Of a DNA stretch of 45,017 nt, positions 15,261-25,345 are shown in pieces. The stretch is from positions 1-45,017 of the forward strand of contig NZ_JNVB01000034.1 of assembly GCF_000770305.1 (NCBI RefSeq), read 5' to 3'. How positions within the stretch are numbered: the stretch's first letter is position 1; the number at the start of each line of letters is the position of its first letter. Under the pieces are notes generated by a model, which was given only the letters and a program-made list of their open reading frames with translations, had not been told where the DNA came from and searched no databases. Both the position numbers and the translations under genes were made by a program. The stretch comes from Erwinia oleae (GTDB lineage: Bacteria; Pseudomonadota; Gammaproteobacteria; Enterobacterales; Enterobacteriaceae).

Positions 15261-17891
15261 ATGATCGAACCGGAACAACTCATTTCCGATCTTGCTGCTA
15301 TTGTGCCAACGTCATCTTTTAAACTGGACGCCCGCACGGCATTTGATCGCTTGCAGTCGCTGAAAATATACACATCGGCTATCCCGTTTACCGGGGAGGA
15401 AGCACTTTTTTGGGACACCTTTTGGTTTCTGAATCAGCAAACGCCCGAACGGCTCAGCCAGCTCTATGGCGATCTGTCTACCGCTGACGGCAATCTCGCG
15501 CCGCACCAGGCATTTTTGCTGGCGGTACTGCAATTGCTGGAAACGCCAACGGCACTATTAAACACCCTGCCCGCGCGTCATCGCTCGCTCTTTTATCACG
15601 ACCTGTTAGGGCTTCGCGCCCGCGCGCCCGGCGCTGACAGCGTGTTACTCAGCATAGCGTTACGCAACAATGCTTCGCATTTTCTCCTCCCTGCCGGCAC
15701 GCTGTTTGACGCGGGACAGGACAGCGCGGGCCATGTTCTGCACTATGCCACCGATGCCGATCTGCTGCTCAATCATCAGCAGTTTAGTAAACTCTGCTGG
15801 ACCCGCTTTGATGAGCTATCGCAGCAGTTACTGCTCTGTACGGCGCTGGATGTTGAAAAAAATATCAAGCTGGCTGAGGCAGGCGTGCGTCTGTTCAGTG
15901 AGCTGGATAACGAGCAAGCGTGGGAAAACGAGACGCAACTACAGTTCCACAATTTTGTCCTGCCGCCAGGCAACATTGAGATAGTTCTTAATCAGGATGT
16001 ACCAGACGCATCATCCCGTGCCGTTGAGCTGCAAATATTGCGTGACGATCAGTGGATTCCGCTCCAGTCTGACTCAGTCAATGCGACATCGCATCGTTTC
16101 TCACTGCTTAATCGAAACGAACGCCAGCATGCGCCCCCGCCACAGTTACGTACTATTACCCCGGCGGATGCGCCTCCTCTGACGATAGCATCCGTCACCA
16201 TTAACGTCAGTGATTCCTTACAGCTGCGCTACAGCACGGAGAACGGTGCAGGAAGGCTTGATCTCTTTAGCTACCCATTTGGCGTTGCGCCCGTGACGGG
16301 TTGCGGCTTTGAGATTACGCTCCCTCCCGAACTCTGTACCACTGGCGGTACGCTGATGCTGGAACCCCAGTGGCGCGATCTGCCCGAGCAGGGTTTCCCG
16401 ACGTGGTATCAGCACTATCCACAGCCGCCTGAAAGTAATGCAGCTTTTTTAGTCCAGGGGTGGCTAATCTCGCCTCAGGGAAGAGTGGTCTGCGGCGAGC
16501 CGCAGCCGCTGTTTGGCGGAGATACACAGCCAATCGGGCAGCCGTTGACGTTAATCCTCCCGGCCGGGTGCGATGCCAGCACGCTGCGCATTGAACTGTG
16601 TGATAGCGACTTTGCGCATGCGGATTACCAACGCAATCCCGCCGGAAAAAATCCGCCATGGACGCCGCAGGTCAGCCGATTTATCACCCACTTTAGTCTG
16701 CAACTTGACGGCAAATATTTTACTCAGAATGCGCTGCGTCAGCCCTTCGCAGAGGCATCCGATCGGCAGGTGTTGTTCCTCGGTTTTACCGACTGCGCGC
16801 CTGGCGACACGCTGTCACTCTACTGGTCGCTGGATGCACCAACGCCTTTGCCCATGAACTGGTTTTATTACAGCGATACCCAACGCTGGCTGCCGATGGA
16901 TGCGGCGATCGATGATGCCACCGGACAGCTTTTCAACAGCGGCCTGTGGCGGGCTATTCTGCCGGAGGATATCGGCACAGATAGCGAACTGTTTCCCGGA
17001 GAAGGCTACTGGATCAAAGGCGTCCCCCTCGATGAAATCGCAGTGGAAGAAACACCACGGCTGGAGTCAGTCATTGCCAGTGCGGTGACAGCCACGCTGA
17101 TTAACAGCAATGATATCGCGGCCGATCACTTCATTCAGCCATTAGCAGCAAACAGCATCAGTCAGCTGGTGCTGCCAAACGCCGCCATCAGTTCCGTTTC
17201 ACAGCCGTTGCAAAGCTGGAATGGCGTACTCGAAGAGAGTGAAGACGACTTTTACGCACGCGCGGCAAAAAGACTTGCCCACCGTCACCGCGCCGTGACC
17301 TGGGGAGATATGCGCACGCTGCTTATCGACCAGTATCCGCAAATTATGGATGTCAAAACGCCCTCCGCAGAACGTCTGACGCGCATTCCTGCACCGGAAA
17401 GACAACAGTTGGTCATTATTCCTGACAATCGCTATCCCGATAATGATGACGCGTTACGACCTCAGCTAAGCAACGGCAGGCTGGCCGAAATGGAGCAATG
17501 GCTGAGCCAGATAGCCTCGCCGTGGGCGTCGCCGCAGATTATCAACCCTGTATACATCGACGTGATAGCCGATTACACAGTGCTGTTTCAGAGCGGCGTA
17601 AATCCTGACTATGGATATAGCCAGTTGGCGCAGCTGCTGGAAAAAAAATTCACCCCGTGGTCAAGCGATCTACAGCAGGGCGTGAAGCCGGGCAATAAGG
17701 TGGATTATTACCAACTGCTGGCAACGTTGCAGAATTCACCGCTGGTCGGGCGGGTACAAACGCTGTCGCTACGCCGTAGTGAAAACGACGAAACGGATCA
17801 AACATTGACGGCGGCTGATAACGAGGTGCTGATCCTGCGCTCCGTCTTTAGCAGCCACAGTCAGACGGGAGAAAATAATGTCCAAAACTAA
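15261..17891 (+). CDS. Baseplate wedge protein (Afp11-like, gp6/J-like)
   Basis: This 876-residue protein occupies the Afp11 position. The C-terminal third holds the motif LEESEDDFYARAAKRLAHRH followed by RAVTWGDMRTLLIDQYP, characteristic of gp6/gpJ-like wedge proteins that form the inner baseplate ring. The 72-bp gap before it ends in an AGGT site 6 nt from the ATG. The 3' end overlaps the afp12-like gene by 14 bp. No frameshift is seen across its whole length. Confidence 0.87.
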   Translation: MIEPEQLISDLAAIVPTSSFKLDARTAFDRLQSLKIYTSAIPFTGEEALFWDTFWFLNQQTPERLSQLYGDLSTADGNLAPHQAFLLAVLQLLETPTALLNTLPARHRSLFYHDLLGLRARAPGADSVLLSIALRNNASHFLLPAGTLFDAGQDSAGHVLHYATDADLLLNHQQFSKLCWTRFDELSQQLLLCTALDVEKNIKLAEAGVRLFSELDNEQAWENETQLQFHNFVLPPGNIEIVLNQDVPDASSRAVELQILRDDQWIPLQSDSVNATSHRFSLLNRNERQHAPPPQLRTITPADAPPLTIASVTINVSDSLQLRYSTENGAGRLDLFSYPFGVAPVTGCGFEITLPPELCTTGGTLMLEPQWRDLPEQGFPTWYQHYPQPPESNAAFLVQGWLISPQGRVVCGEPQPLFGGDTQPIGQPLTLILPAGCDASTLRIELCDSDFAHADYQRNPAGKNPPWTPQVSRFITHFSLQLDGKYFTQNALRQPFAEASDRQVLFLGFTDCAPGDTLSLYWSLDAPTPLPMNWFYYSDTQRWLPMDAAIDDATGQLFNSGLWRAILPEDIGTDSELFPGEGYWIKGVPLDEIAVEETPRLESVIASAVTATLINSNDIAADHFIQPLAANSISQLVLPNAAISSVSQPLQSWNGVLEESEDDFYARAAKRLAHRHRAVTWGDMRTLLIDQYPQIMDVKTPSAERLTRIPAPERQQLVIIPDNRYPDNDDALRPQLSNGRLAEMEQWLSQIASPWASPQIINPVYIDVIADYTVLFQSGVNPDYGYSQLAQLLEKKFTPWSSDLQQGVKPGNKVDYYQLLATLQNSPLVGRVQTLSLRRSENDETDQTLTAADNEVLILRSVFSSHSQTGENNVQN

Positions 17892-20802
17892 CGCGTTGTT
17901 CCCTTCGGTAAAAAAAGATATCACCTTTGATGTGCTGTGGGCGCAGACCAGCGCTGTGGTCAACCGGACCGGCAACGTACAGTGGAGCGACACTGGCGAT
18001 CACGATCCCGGTATTACCCTGCTTCAGGCAGTAACCTATAACGTCTCCGATCTCAGCTATCGTCATACGCTGTCGCTTAACGATCTCTTAAGCGTTAAGG
18101 GCAAGCCCACGCTGTTTCCGGCAGAGTTCGGACCGCATCAGATGCTGACATCTAGCCCGGTTACCGTAGAGGATTATCGTCGCGCCTTGCTGGATATGCA
18201 CAGCAGAGATATTGATGCGACCGCGACATCCCAGGGTTTTCTGTTCAGCGACGCGTGCCTGATTCGCGAACCGGAGGCGCAGAGATTTCAGTGGTGGTAT
18301 GACGTTGAACAGCGTGAATATCTGCTGGATAAACCTGAGGAGACAAATGGCGATACTTTTACATCCATGACCCTGCGCGGCAACAACTGGCTCTATCTTT
18401 TACCCAGCCGTTACACGCAGGGGCTTGACGATCGCACACAAGTTGATAGCTACCTGCAAGAGTTCCTTGACAGCCATCGCAATATCGGTGAAAGAGTCAG
18501 CAATATTATCTGGCTGCAACCGGTAATTTTTAGTCCGCAACTCAGTATTGAACTGACGGACGATGTAAGCAATCCGGCGGCGGTGGTGGCTGATATCTAT
18601 ACCGTACTGGAAAATGCGCTGTCGCCAGGCAGTCAACGTGCCAGCACTGCGGCCCTTCGCGCACAGGGCTGGTCTGATGAAGATATTTTTGAAGGGCCGT
18701 GGCTGCTACACGGCTGGCTACCGGAACTCGCTGCGCCGCTGATCAGCGATCGGGCGATGACGCTAAGCCTTGCGCCGATAATGAACCAATTGCTCAGTAT
18801 TCGCGGCGTGGCGGCGGTGAACAACCTCAGTGCGGATAATCTGCCTGAGCATATCACTGCGTTAACCGATGAAAGCTGGTCATGGCAGGTCGATAGCGGG
18901 TATTTTCCTCAGCTTTGGGGGGCCGATCCGCTTACGCTGCTCTGCTCGGCAGACAGCCCGCTCACGCTGATCGCCAAAGGCGGGATTAGCGTCGCCCTGA
19001 GCAAACAGGATATTGTCGACGCACTGCCCGCTGAGCCTGTCATACAAAATGAAGAAATTACCCTGACCGCTGGCGACGTGCGGGATCTGAACAGTTATAA
19101 GCCTGTCACCAGCAGATTACCTGCCTGCTACCACACGCAGGAATATCCGGCAGACGACGCCACACGCAGGCTGTATCAGTTTATTCTTCCTTTTGATCAG
19201 ATGCTGGCCGACGGCTGCGCGGAACTGAGCAGTGTGCCAGCGCTGCTCTCTTTCACCGGGCGCAGCAACCAGATTCGCGGCATCCGCACGCCTTATGACA
19301 GTAATACGACCGAGCAGCAGGTGCATGAGGACTATGATGATGGGCTGATGCAGACAGAACAGAATGAGGTAAGTATCTTTTCAGACAGCGGTGCGCCGAA
19401 TATGGCTAACTTTTCCCGCGAACTGGATTTCATGCACTATTTATTAGGCTATTTTGGTACCAATCGTGCCGCCAGGCCAATGACGCTGGATATGAAGGAC
19501 TTTCTCAGTACCCAGCGTGGCTTCCTCGCCCAGCAACCTTCACTTGGCTATGATCGGGTGAATATGGGCAGTGATGCGATTTCTGCTCTGCAAAAACGGC
19601 TGGCGGCGCGCATTGGGCTGGGTGGCGAATGCTTTAGCAATAATCCTGACCTCAGCAAGCTGCCGTTTTATCTGGTGGAACACCGCCAATTATTACCTTC
19701 CAATAAGAAAATTTTAATTACAGAATTCAATAGGTTGACTTTAGAAAATCAACCCCCTATATATTTTTTTACCACCCCCCGGGAGGGATTTAATTATGAA
19801 ATTACAGGAGGCAGCAGTTCCTATACTGTAGAAACACCGATCAAAATATCTGGCACCGATGACGACGGCACTGAAAAAAGTTTTATATTTACCGCAACCA
19901 CTATCTATGCACCTGCTTTAACAGACATCAACCATCACGATTGTGAAATTGATTTTAAAAAACAAGACGAGCAAGATGCATTAAAGGCAAGCTTCGCAAT
20001 ACTTTCAAGCATGGCAAAAAAAGGACAACTTTATTTTCAGCAGGCAGGTAACCCCATCTGGCTTCAGGATATGGATTACCAGCTTAATTATGACGATGCG
20101 CAAGAAAACATTGCCGATAACCAGCGTTTACTAAACAGCGGTGACCAGTCGCCTTTTCCTACTATGGCAGTTAAAGGCGATAAAATTCATCTTAGGCGCC
20201 GTCAGCCGCTTGAATATGGTGGAGCCGATACACAAAGCCAACCGCGTACCGGGAGCGACGAAGTCTTACTCACTGCCACAATCATAGATATCCACCCGAT
20301 GCAGGGAACATTATTGATTGAAAGAGAGGGTGACAGTAAGCAGAGTTTCCCAATACCGGAAGATGCCTGGCGATATATCTGGAACTTTTCTGAATCGGCT
20401 TATGCAACCCTCGACCGTTTTTCTTTTGTTATTAGCATCGTTCATAACCGAAAGATAATTGAGAATCAGGGAATTGATCGGGATAAACTTAATGAATGGC
20501 TTCAGCAGACTATTTTAAATGAATTTCCCGCACATGTCTCATTAATCAGCCACTGGCTCAATGACAGCGCTTTCCAAAATTTTGCATTGATCTATGCTCG
20601 CTGGAGAAAAAATGGTGCGGTGCTGGATACAGATGGTTACAGCATTCTACAGGCGCTGACGCTGGGCCATTTACCTGTAGACACGCTCGGCGTGGGTAAT
20701 ATGCGTGTTGCCAGCGAAGCAGAACATAACGAGGCGGTCGGTGAAGATGGCAGTGAATGGCACCCCGATATCATCGCTGATAAAGCGCTTTTCTATGTGT
20801 AA
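17878..20802 (+). CDS. Baseplate wedge protein (Afp12-like)
   Basis: This 974-residue protein follows the Afp11-like gene with an overlap of 14 bp, as in other Afp/PVC clusters. The opening (FDVLWAQTSAVVNRTGNVQW, then DTGDHDPGITLLQAVTYNVS) resembles Afp12, in which a similar DPGITLLQ block occurs. These proteins form the second wedge layer of the eCIS baseplate. From about 19,690 to 20,050 (residues ~605-725) the DNA becomes strongly AT-rich and the protein changes style (ILITEFNRLTLENQPPIYFF and onward), before GC-richer sequence returns. That segment might be an inserted or recombined domain. Confidence 0.86.
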   Translation: MSKTNALFPSVKKDITFDVLWAQTSAVVNRTGNVQWSDTGDHDPGITLLQAVTYNVSDLSYRHTLSLNDLLSVKGKPTLFPAEFGPHQMLTSSPVTVEDYRRALLDMHSRDIDATATSQGFLFSDACLIREPEAQRFQWWYDVEQREYLLDKPEETNGDTFTSMTLRGNNWLYLLPSRYTQGLDDRTQVDSYLQEFLDSHRNIGERVSNIIWLQPVIFSPQLSIELTDDVSNPAAVVADIYTVLENALSPGSQRASTAALRAQGWSDEDIFEGPWLLHGWLPELAAPLISDRAMTLSLAPIMNQLLSIRGVAAVNNLSADNLPEHITALTDESWSWQVDSGYFPQLWGADPLTLLCSADSPLTLIAKGGISVALSKQDIVDALPAEPVIQNEEITLTAGDVRDLNSYKPVTSRLPACYHTQEYPADDATRRLYQFILPFDQMLADGCAELSSVPALLSFTGRSNQIRGIRTPYDSNTTEQQVHEDYDDGLMQTEQNEVSIFSDSGAPNMANFSRELDFMHYLLGYFGTNRAARPMTLDMKDFLSTQRGFLAQQPSLGYDRVNMGSDAISALQKRLAARIGLGGECFSNNPDLSKLPFYLVEHRQLLPSNKKILITEFNRLTLENQPPIYFFTTPREGFNYEITGGSSSYTVETPIKISGTDDDGTEKSFIFTATTIYAPALTDINHHDCEIDFKKQDEQDALKASFAILSSMAKKGQLYFQQAGNPIWLQDMDYQLNYDDAQENIADNQRLLNSGDQSPFPTMAVKGDKIHLRRRQPLEYGGADTQSQPRTGSDEVLLTATIIDIHPMQGTLLIEREGDSKQSFPIPEDAWRYIWNFSESAYATLDRFSFVISIVHNRKIIENQGIDRDKLNEWLQQTILNEFPAHVSLISHWLNDSAFQNFALIYARWRKNGAVLDTDGYSILQALTLGHLPVDTLGVGNMRVASEAEHNEAVGEDGSEWHPDIIADKALFYV

Positions 20803-20852
20803 TAAAATCCCAACCCTTTTTATATAAAAAACTAACTGAAGGAAATATGATT

Positions 20853-21803
20853 ATGCCTGCAAAGAAAACGCATACCTCAAACGACGCCCTGCCAGAAAAA
20901 ATGCCTGGGGCTGGCGATCAAAATAGTGAAGCCGAGACGTTAAAGCAGCGCTTCAAACAGGGCAGCGTACCGCTGGAAAGCGACTTCGCGAATTTAATTG
21001 ATATGGCTAATGCAGGATATACTGCTATCGGCAAGGCCGCAGCACAGGGCAATCCCGGCGCGGGTATGAGAATCAGCGCCTCGGGCCAGCTTGAGCCCGC
21101 GGTTGAAGGATTAAATTTTGCGCATGCAGACACCGCAACAAGTCCTTTAAAACTGGATATACCCTCTAATCAACTCGTCATTGATTTAGATTTAGGTCTA
21201 TCGTCATCGACGAATGGTATCTCAGTCAAGGCAGGTGAAGGCATTACGGTTGATACTAACGGCATTAGCATCAATCCCGAAACTGTTTTACCTAAAGGCA
21301 TCATCACCATGTTTTCGGGTGATACAGTGCCCACAGGTTGGGCATTGTGTGATGGAAAAAAAGATACGCCCAATTTAATTGACCGTTTTATATTAGGCGG
21401 CAGCCTGAGCGATAGCGGATATATCAACAATGCCACACTATCGGGTAGTTCAGTATCAGCAAAAACCATAAATATTTCACCTGATAAATTCTCAGTAAAA
21501 ACTACTATTGGCTCAACAACATTGACCCAATCTCAGATACCCAGCCATAATCACTATGTACCGCCTGGCTTTAACAATGATAATAATCAGTATGAAGGAA
21601 CAAAAGTACTTAAGAATGGCAACGTCAGAGTTTTAAACTTTAATAGTGGCGCCGATGGCACAACTAATAGTACAAGCCAATATCTTCCTCAATCTTCCAG
21701 CGTGGGAGGTAATGGCTCACACACTCACTCGGCGACATCGATTTTAGATTCAGGCGAAATTGAAGTCCCTTATTACATTCTTGCTTTTATTATGAAAACA
21801 TAA
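20853..21803 (+). CDS. Tail fibre with collar domain (Afp13-like)
   Basis: This 316-residue fibre probably recognises the target cell. The N-terminal ~115 residues are likely the particle attachment part. The middle is a low-complexity beta segment (LGLSSSTNGISVKAGEGITV). A phage tail-collar domain follows: MFSGDTVPTGWALCDG then TPNLIDRFILGG. The C-terminal tip holds SHNHY and SHTHS pairs and ends VPYYILAFIMKT, as in many enteric phage fibres. AAGGA lies 9 nt from this ATG, while an in-frame ATG at 20847 is only 3 nt from it, hence the start chosen. The fibre is short compared with other Afp13 proteins and AT-rich in its 3' half, suggesting exchange of the receptor-binding end. Confidence 0.84.
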   Translation: MPAKKTHTSNDALPEKMPGAGDQNSEAETLKQRFKQGSVPLESDFANLIDMANAGYTAIGKAAAQGNPGAGMRISASGQLEPAVEGLNFAHADTATSPLKLDIPSNQLVIDLDLGLSSSTNGISVKAGEGITVDTNGISINPETVLPKGIITMFSGDTVPTGWALCDGKKDTPNLIDRFILGGSLSDSGYINNATLSGSSVSAKTINISPDKFSVKTTIGSTTLTQSQIPSHNHYVPPGFNNDNNQYEGTKVLKNGNVRVLNFNSGADGTTNSTSQYLPQSSSVGGNGSHTHSATSILDSGEIEVPYYILAFIMKT

Positions 21804-21830
21804 CTCTCTTCTCTTTAAAAGAGAAAAATC

Positions 21831-23213
21831 ATGCCAACACACATATCAATAGATCGCGTCACCTGCCGTCTATCCTTTACCCAATTAACACAAGCTCAAA
21901 AATTTTTAAAGTCTGGGGCAATTTGCAGCGAGCGCCTGCATCAAACTTTTCAAAAATCATCTATAACAACAGAGTCACTATCCCTTTACCTGCCCTCTCT
22001 TGTTATCAACCTGGATAATATTAACCCATATTTTTTCTCTGAGCAGTTCTATTCACGACTATTACAAGAATTAAATGTTTTATTTACCGCTACGCTCCAA
22101 AATAATATAAATCAAATCGCCTTAAAAGGATCTGAAGGTGTTTTTATTCCCTTTCATCAGCAAAATTTGTCTGGAGAGTCCCATACGCAGGCTGATGAGA
22201 TATTTCAACTGGCCATCCGCTGTATGCATCCTTTGCCGCTGCGACAATTGATGCAAAACAAAAGCGCTTTCCAGCGCCAGGTACTGGTGAAACAGTTACA
22301 TCTGCCGGTTATCAACGCTACCCAGGATGCAATGACTGCCCGGGACATTGGTGAGGTATCGGAAAGTCAGCTGTTCATCATGGCGCTGATCTGGCTGCAA
22401 AACTCTTCGCAAGGCGAGCACTGGTTGAAAGAGCAGCGGCCCGATCGTGCCCTACTACAGCGAGTTGCACAGACAATAGAAGCAAATGAGATCGCCGTTG
22501 AGTTAGTTGAGGAGGTTTTTCGGGAAAAAACGCCTGCCAGCCACTGGCAGACTCTACTGCTGCAAAATATTTCAGCAGCAACTCAGCGGCGTGTTCGGTC
22601 TGAAACTGTTTTTAAGAAAAGTGCAAAACGTACTTTGCTTAAGTCTCCAGCGACTGAAGAGAAGCTACGCTCGCAAACGTCGAAAAAGGAAAAAAGCGCG
22701 TTAGTAGCAGGAAACGTCGGACTTTTCCTCCTGTGGCCAATGCTGCCTCAACTGTTTTCGTTGCTAAAATTCACAGATGAGCAGCAGTTTATTACCAAAG
22801 AATCACGCAGGCAGGCAGCAATCTGCCTGGACTGGCTGGCATGGGGCAATCAGGATATTACTGAAGAACGACAGACAGCTAATTTTCTGCTCTGCGGAAT
22901 TCCACTACCACGAGCAGAGCTAGTGCCTGAACCGCCCACGGTTGAACAACAGAGCACCATTGATAACTGGTTAAGCGCCGTCAGTAAGCAGCTTCCCGCC
23001 TGGCAAAAACTCAGCCTGACCGACATTCGACAGCTTTTTCTTCAGCGTTCGGGAGAAATCATCTATGACAGAACGCAAACGCGCGTGGTTATTCATGCTG
23101 AACCTTGGGACGTCCTACTACGCGATCTGCCGTGGCCGTTGACACTGGCCACCTTCCCCTGGCTAACCTCGCCACTCTATCTCGAGTGGCCTTCCGTCCA
23201 ACCTTATGGGTAA
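21831..23213 (+). CDS. eCIS tape-measure protein (Afp14-like)
   Basis: This 460-residue protein precedes the AAA+ gene, the position of the CIS tape-measure family. It starts ISIDRVTCRLSFTQLTQAQK, an N-terminal beta/helix pattern usual for that family. The middle carries a Lys/Arg-rich stretch (residues ~255-290, KTLLKSPATEEKLRSQTSKK region) and then NVGLFLLWPMLPQLFSLLKF, a motif typical of these proteins. It ends with VIHAEPWDVLLRDLPWPL and LTSPLYLEWPSVQPYG. The product sets the length of the tube; a short protein would imply a rather short particle. The next gene starts 5 bp after its stop. Confidence 0.83.
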   Translation: MPTHISIDRVTCRLSFTQLTQAQKFLKSGAICSERLHQTFQKSSITTESLSLYLPSLVINLDNINPYFFSEQFYSRLLQELNVLFTATLQNNINQIALKGSEGVFIPFHQQNLSGESHTQADEIFQLAIRCMHPLPLRQLMQNKSAFQRQVLVKQLHLPVINATQDAMTARDIGEVSESQLFIMALIWLQNSSQGEHWLKEQRPDRALLQRVAQTIEANEIAVELVEEVFREKTPASHWQTLLLQNISAATQRRVRSETVFKKSAKRTLLKSPATEEKLRSQTSKKEKSALVAGNVGLFLLWPMLPQLFSLLKFTDEQQFITKESRRQAAICLDWLAWGNQDITEERQTANFLLCGIPLPRAELVPEPPTVEQQSTIDNWLSAVSKQLPAWQKLSLTDIRQLFLQRSGEIIYDRTQTRVVIHAEPWDVLLRDLPWPLTLATFPWLTSPLYLEWPSVQPYG

Positions 23214-23218
23214 AACCT

Positions 23219-25318
23219 ATGCTGCAAAAACGGCCCTCTGTTCCGCTGGATGAAGTGGATACAGATTTTTATCAACGCGTGGAACATCTCGATTTACTGT
23301 TGACGCGGCTTTATTACAAGAAAGGTAATTATCCAAACGCTGAGCTGGCCCCTTTTATGTTGCCAGAAGGGGAAATTGAGTATCGACTGGCTAATCCAGT
23401 GGGTATACCGCACTGGCTTGCTGCTGCACCACCATATATGGTGCCGCTGGATGCGGACTCCCTCAGTCAACGTCTTTCTCTGCTTTGTCGGCGCTTTTCG
23501 CTCACCGACTCCGAGCGGGATATTCTACTGGCCGGTCTGCTAACTACATTAAGCCCGCACTATCAGCAACTATTTACCCAACTCCACCAGAATGGTAATC
23601 ATTTGCAGATAAATGGTGCAATGCTGCTGGAAATGCTGCCACAAACGCTTTTTGAAAGGCGCATGATATTACGCGCCATTGAGGTTTCGTCTCCTCTTTT
23701 CCGCTACAGTCTCCTCGTCACCGGCAGGAAAGAAAACCTTAGCGACGAATCCTTTCAAATGATGACTCACCCCAGTATCTGGCAGTTCTTACATAATGAA
23801 CGTGAGCTAAATCCTTCGTTGAGACAATCCGCACGCTGGTTGTACGCAGATAAAAATAGTTGGGCCCCTGTTGCGATGCGAAAAAGCCTTCCTTTACTCT
23901 GGCCTGCCTTTCACGATGAGAATATCGATTCGCCACCTGTATTAATCATCGAAGGAAACGCATCTGACGCGGCCGCGCAGGCAATGACCCTACTGCTTAA
24001 TGAAAGTGGCCTTCCTACGCTGCTGGTGAAGTTAGACAATCTGAATAAAGAAGAAAAGTCAACGGTTCAGGAGCGGTTGGTTTCATTCCTGCGTGAGGTC
24101 ACTCTCCATAACGGCTGCCTGCTACTGGTCATTGATAACAGCGAGCTGAACGACGAGCTACTGAAAAGTGTGGCACAGGCGACAACTGAGCTGAAACTGC
24201 ACGTGGCCATCTTGTGTCACAGCGAAGAGAGCACAACGCTGGCGGGGCTTTTCCAGGATCAATGCGTTATTCACCTGCCCTTCACAGCGCCATCGGGGAG
24301 TGAGAAAACCGCCATGCTTAAATGCGAGCTCCCTGCGGGACTTAAAAAAAATCTGAATTTAGATGCGCTGGGCCAGCGTTATACTTTTTATCCACATCTG
24401 CTGCCGCAGATTCTGAACGAAGCGGCAAATTACCGTCTGATACGCGACGGCGGCTCGGTGCCCGGAAAAGAAGACCTTATTCAGGCACTCAATTTTAGAT
24501 CGCAGAAAAACTTTGGCAAGCTGGCCCAGCGTATCTCGCCAAAACGTACCTTTGACGATTTAGTATTAGCACCCGGAATTATGCAGCAGTTAAAGGAGAT
24601 CGTTGCGGCAATTACCTATCGCGAAGATGTTTCTGAACGGTACTTTTCACGCAAGCTGGCCGGTAAACTGGGTGTCAGTGCGCTTTTTTACGGTGAATCT
24701 GGCACAGGGAAAACCCTGGCAGCGGAAGTTCTGGCGGCTCAGCTTAATACCGATCTGGTTAAAGTTGATCTCTCAACGGTGGTGAATAAATTTGTCGGTG
24801 AGACAGAAAAAAATCTGGCGCGGATATTCGATCTGGCAGCGGAAGACAGCGGCGTGCTGTTTTTCGATGAAGCAGACGCGCTGTTTGGTAAACGCACTGA
24901 GAGCAAGGATGCGCATGATCGCCATGCTAATATTGAAGTCTCTTATCTGTTACAACGGCTTGAAAGCTATCCGGGACTGGTGATCCTCGCGACCAATAAC
25001 CGTAACCACCTCGATAGCGCTTTCAACCGACGGTTTACCTTCATTACTCGCTTTACCTATCCGGATGCTGCTTTGCGCGCAACGATGTGGCAACGCATCT
25101 GGCCTGCGAACCTGCCGCTGGCTGACGATATCAATCCTTCTATTTTAACTAATAACGGAAATCTTACCGGCGCGAATATACGTAATATCGCGCTGCTTGC
25201 CGCGATTCTGGCAAAAGCAGACAAGGCGGATGTTGTCAGTCAACATCATCTTGAGCTGGCGTTAAAAAGAGAGCTTGGCAAAGCCGGACGCCCTTCCCTG
25301 TTACCGACCAAAGAATAA
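23219..25318 (+). CDS. AAA+ ATPase of the eCIS (Afp15-like)
   Basis: This 699-residue protein has a ~450-residue N-terminal region and a C-terminal AAA+ module of the classic p97/FtsH type. Walker A is GESGTGKT (~residues 492-499). Walker B is VLFFDEAD (~545-552), followed by sensor/arginine-finger text ILATNNRNHLDSAFNRRFTF. In Afp/PVC this ATPase is required for particle assembly or effector handling; its exact step is uncertain. The ATG at 23219 is chosen because it lies directly after the tape-measure stop; an in-frame ATG at 23105 lies inside that gene. A run of eight A (about 24344-24351) is present in the coding sequence. Confidence 0.93.
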   Translation: MLQKRPSVPLDEVDTDFYQRVEHLDLLLTRLYYKKGNYPNAELAPFMLPEGEIEYRLANPVGIPHWLAAAPPYMVPLDADSLSQRLSLLCRRFSLTDSERDILLAGLLTTLSPHYQQLFTQLHQNGNHLQINGAMLLEMLPQTLFERRMILRAIEVSSPLFRYSLLVTGRKENLSDESFQMMTHPSIWQFLHNERELNPSLRQSARWLYADKNSWAPVAMRKSLPLLWPAFHDENIDSPPVLIIEGNASDAAAQAMTLLLNESGLPTLLVKLDNLNKEEKSTVQERLVSFLREVTLHNGCLLLVIDNSELNDELLKSVAQATTELKLHVAILCHSEESTTLAGLFQDQCVIHLPFTAPSGSEKTAMLKCELPAGLKKNLNLDALGQRYTFYPHLLPQILNEAANYRLIRDGGSVPGKEDLIQALNFRSQKNFGKLAQRISPKRTFDDLVLAPGIMQQLKEIVAAITYREDVSERYFSRKLAGKLGVSALFYGESGTGKTLAAEVLAAQLNTDLVKVDLSTVVNKFVGETEKNLARIFDLAAEDSGVLFFDEADALFGKRTESKDAHDRHANIEVSYLLQRLESYPGLVILATNNRNHLDSAFNRRFTFITRFTYPDAALRATMWQRIWPANLPLADDINPSILTNNGNLTGANIRNIALLAAILAKADKADVVSQHHLELALKRELGKAGRPSLLPTKE

Positions 25319-25345
25319 TCATTTTCCTCTTATGCGGAGTTTATC

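Noticed and set aside
24344-24351. A8 run in the AAA+ ATPase gene as another contingency tract
   Set aside because: A-runs encoding Lys-Lys are common in such genes, so this one is less telling than the C8 and G9 tracts.
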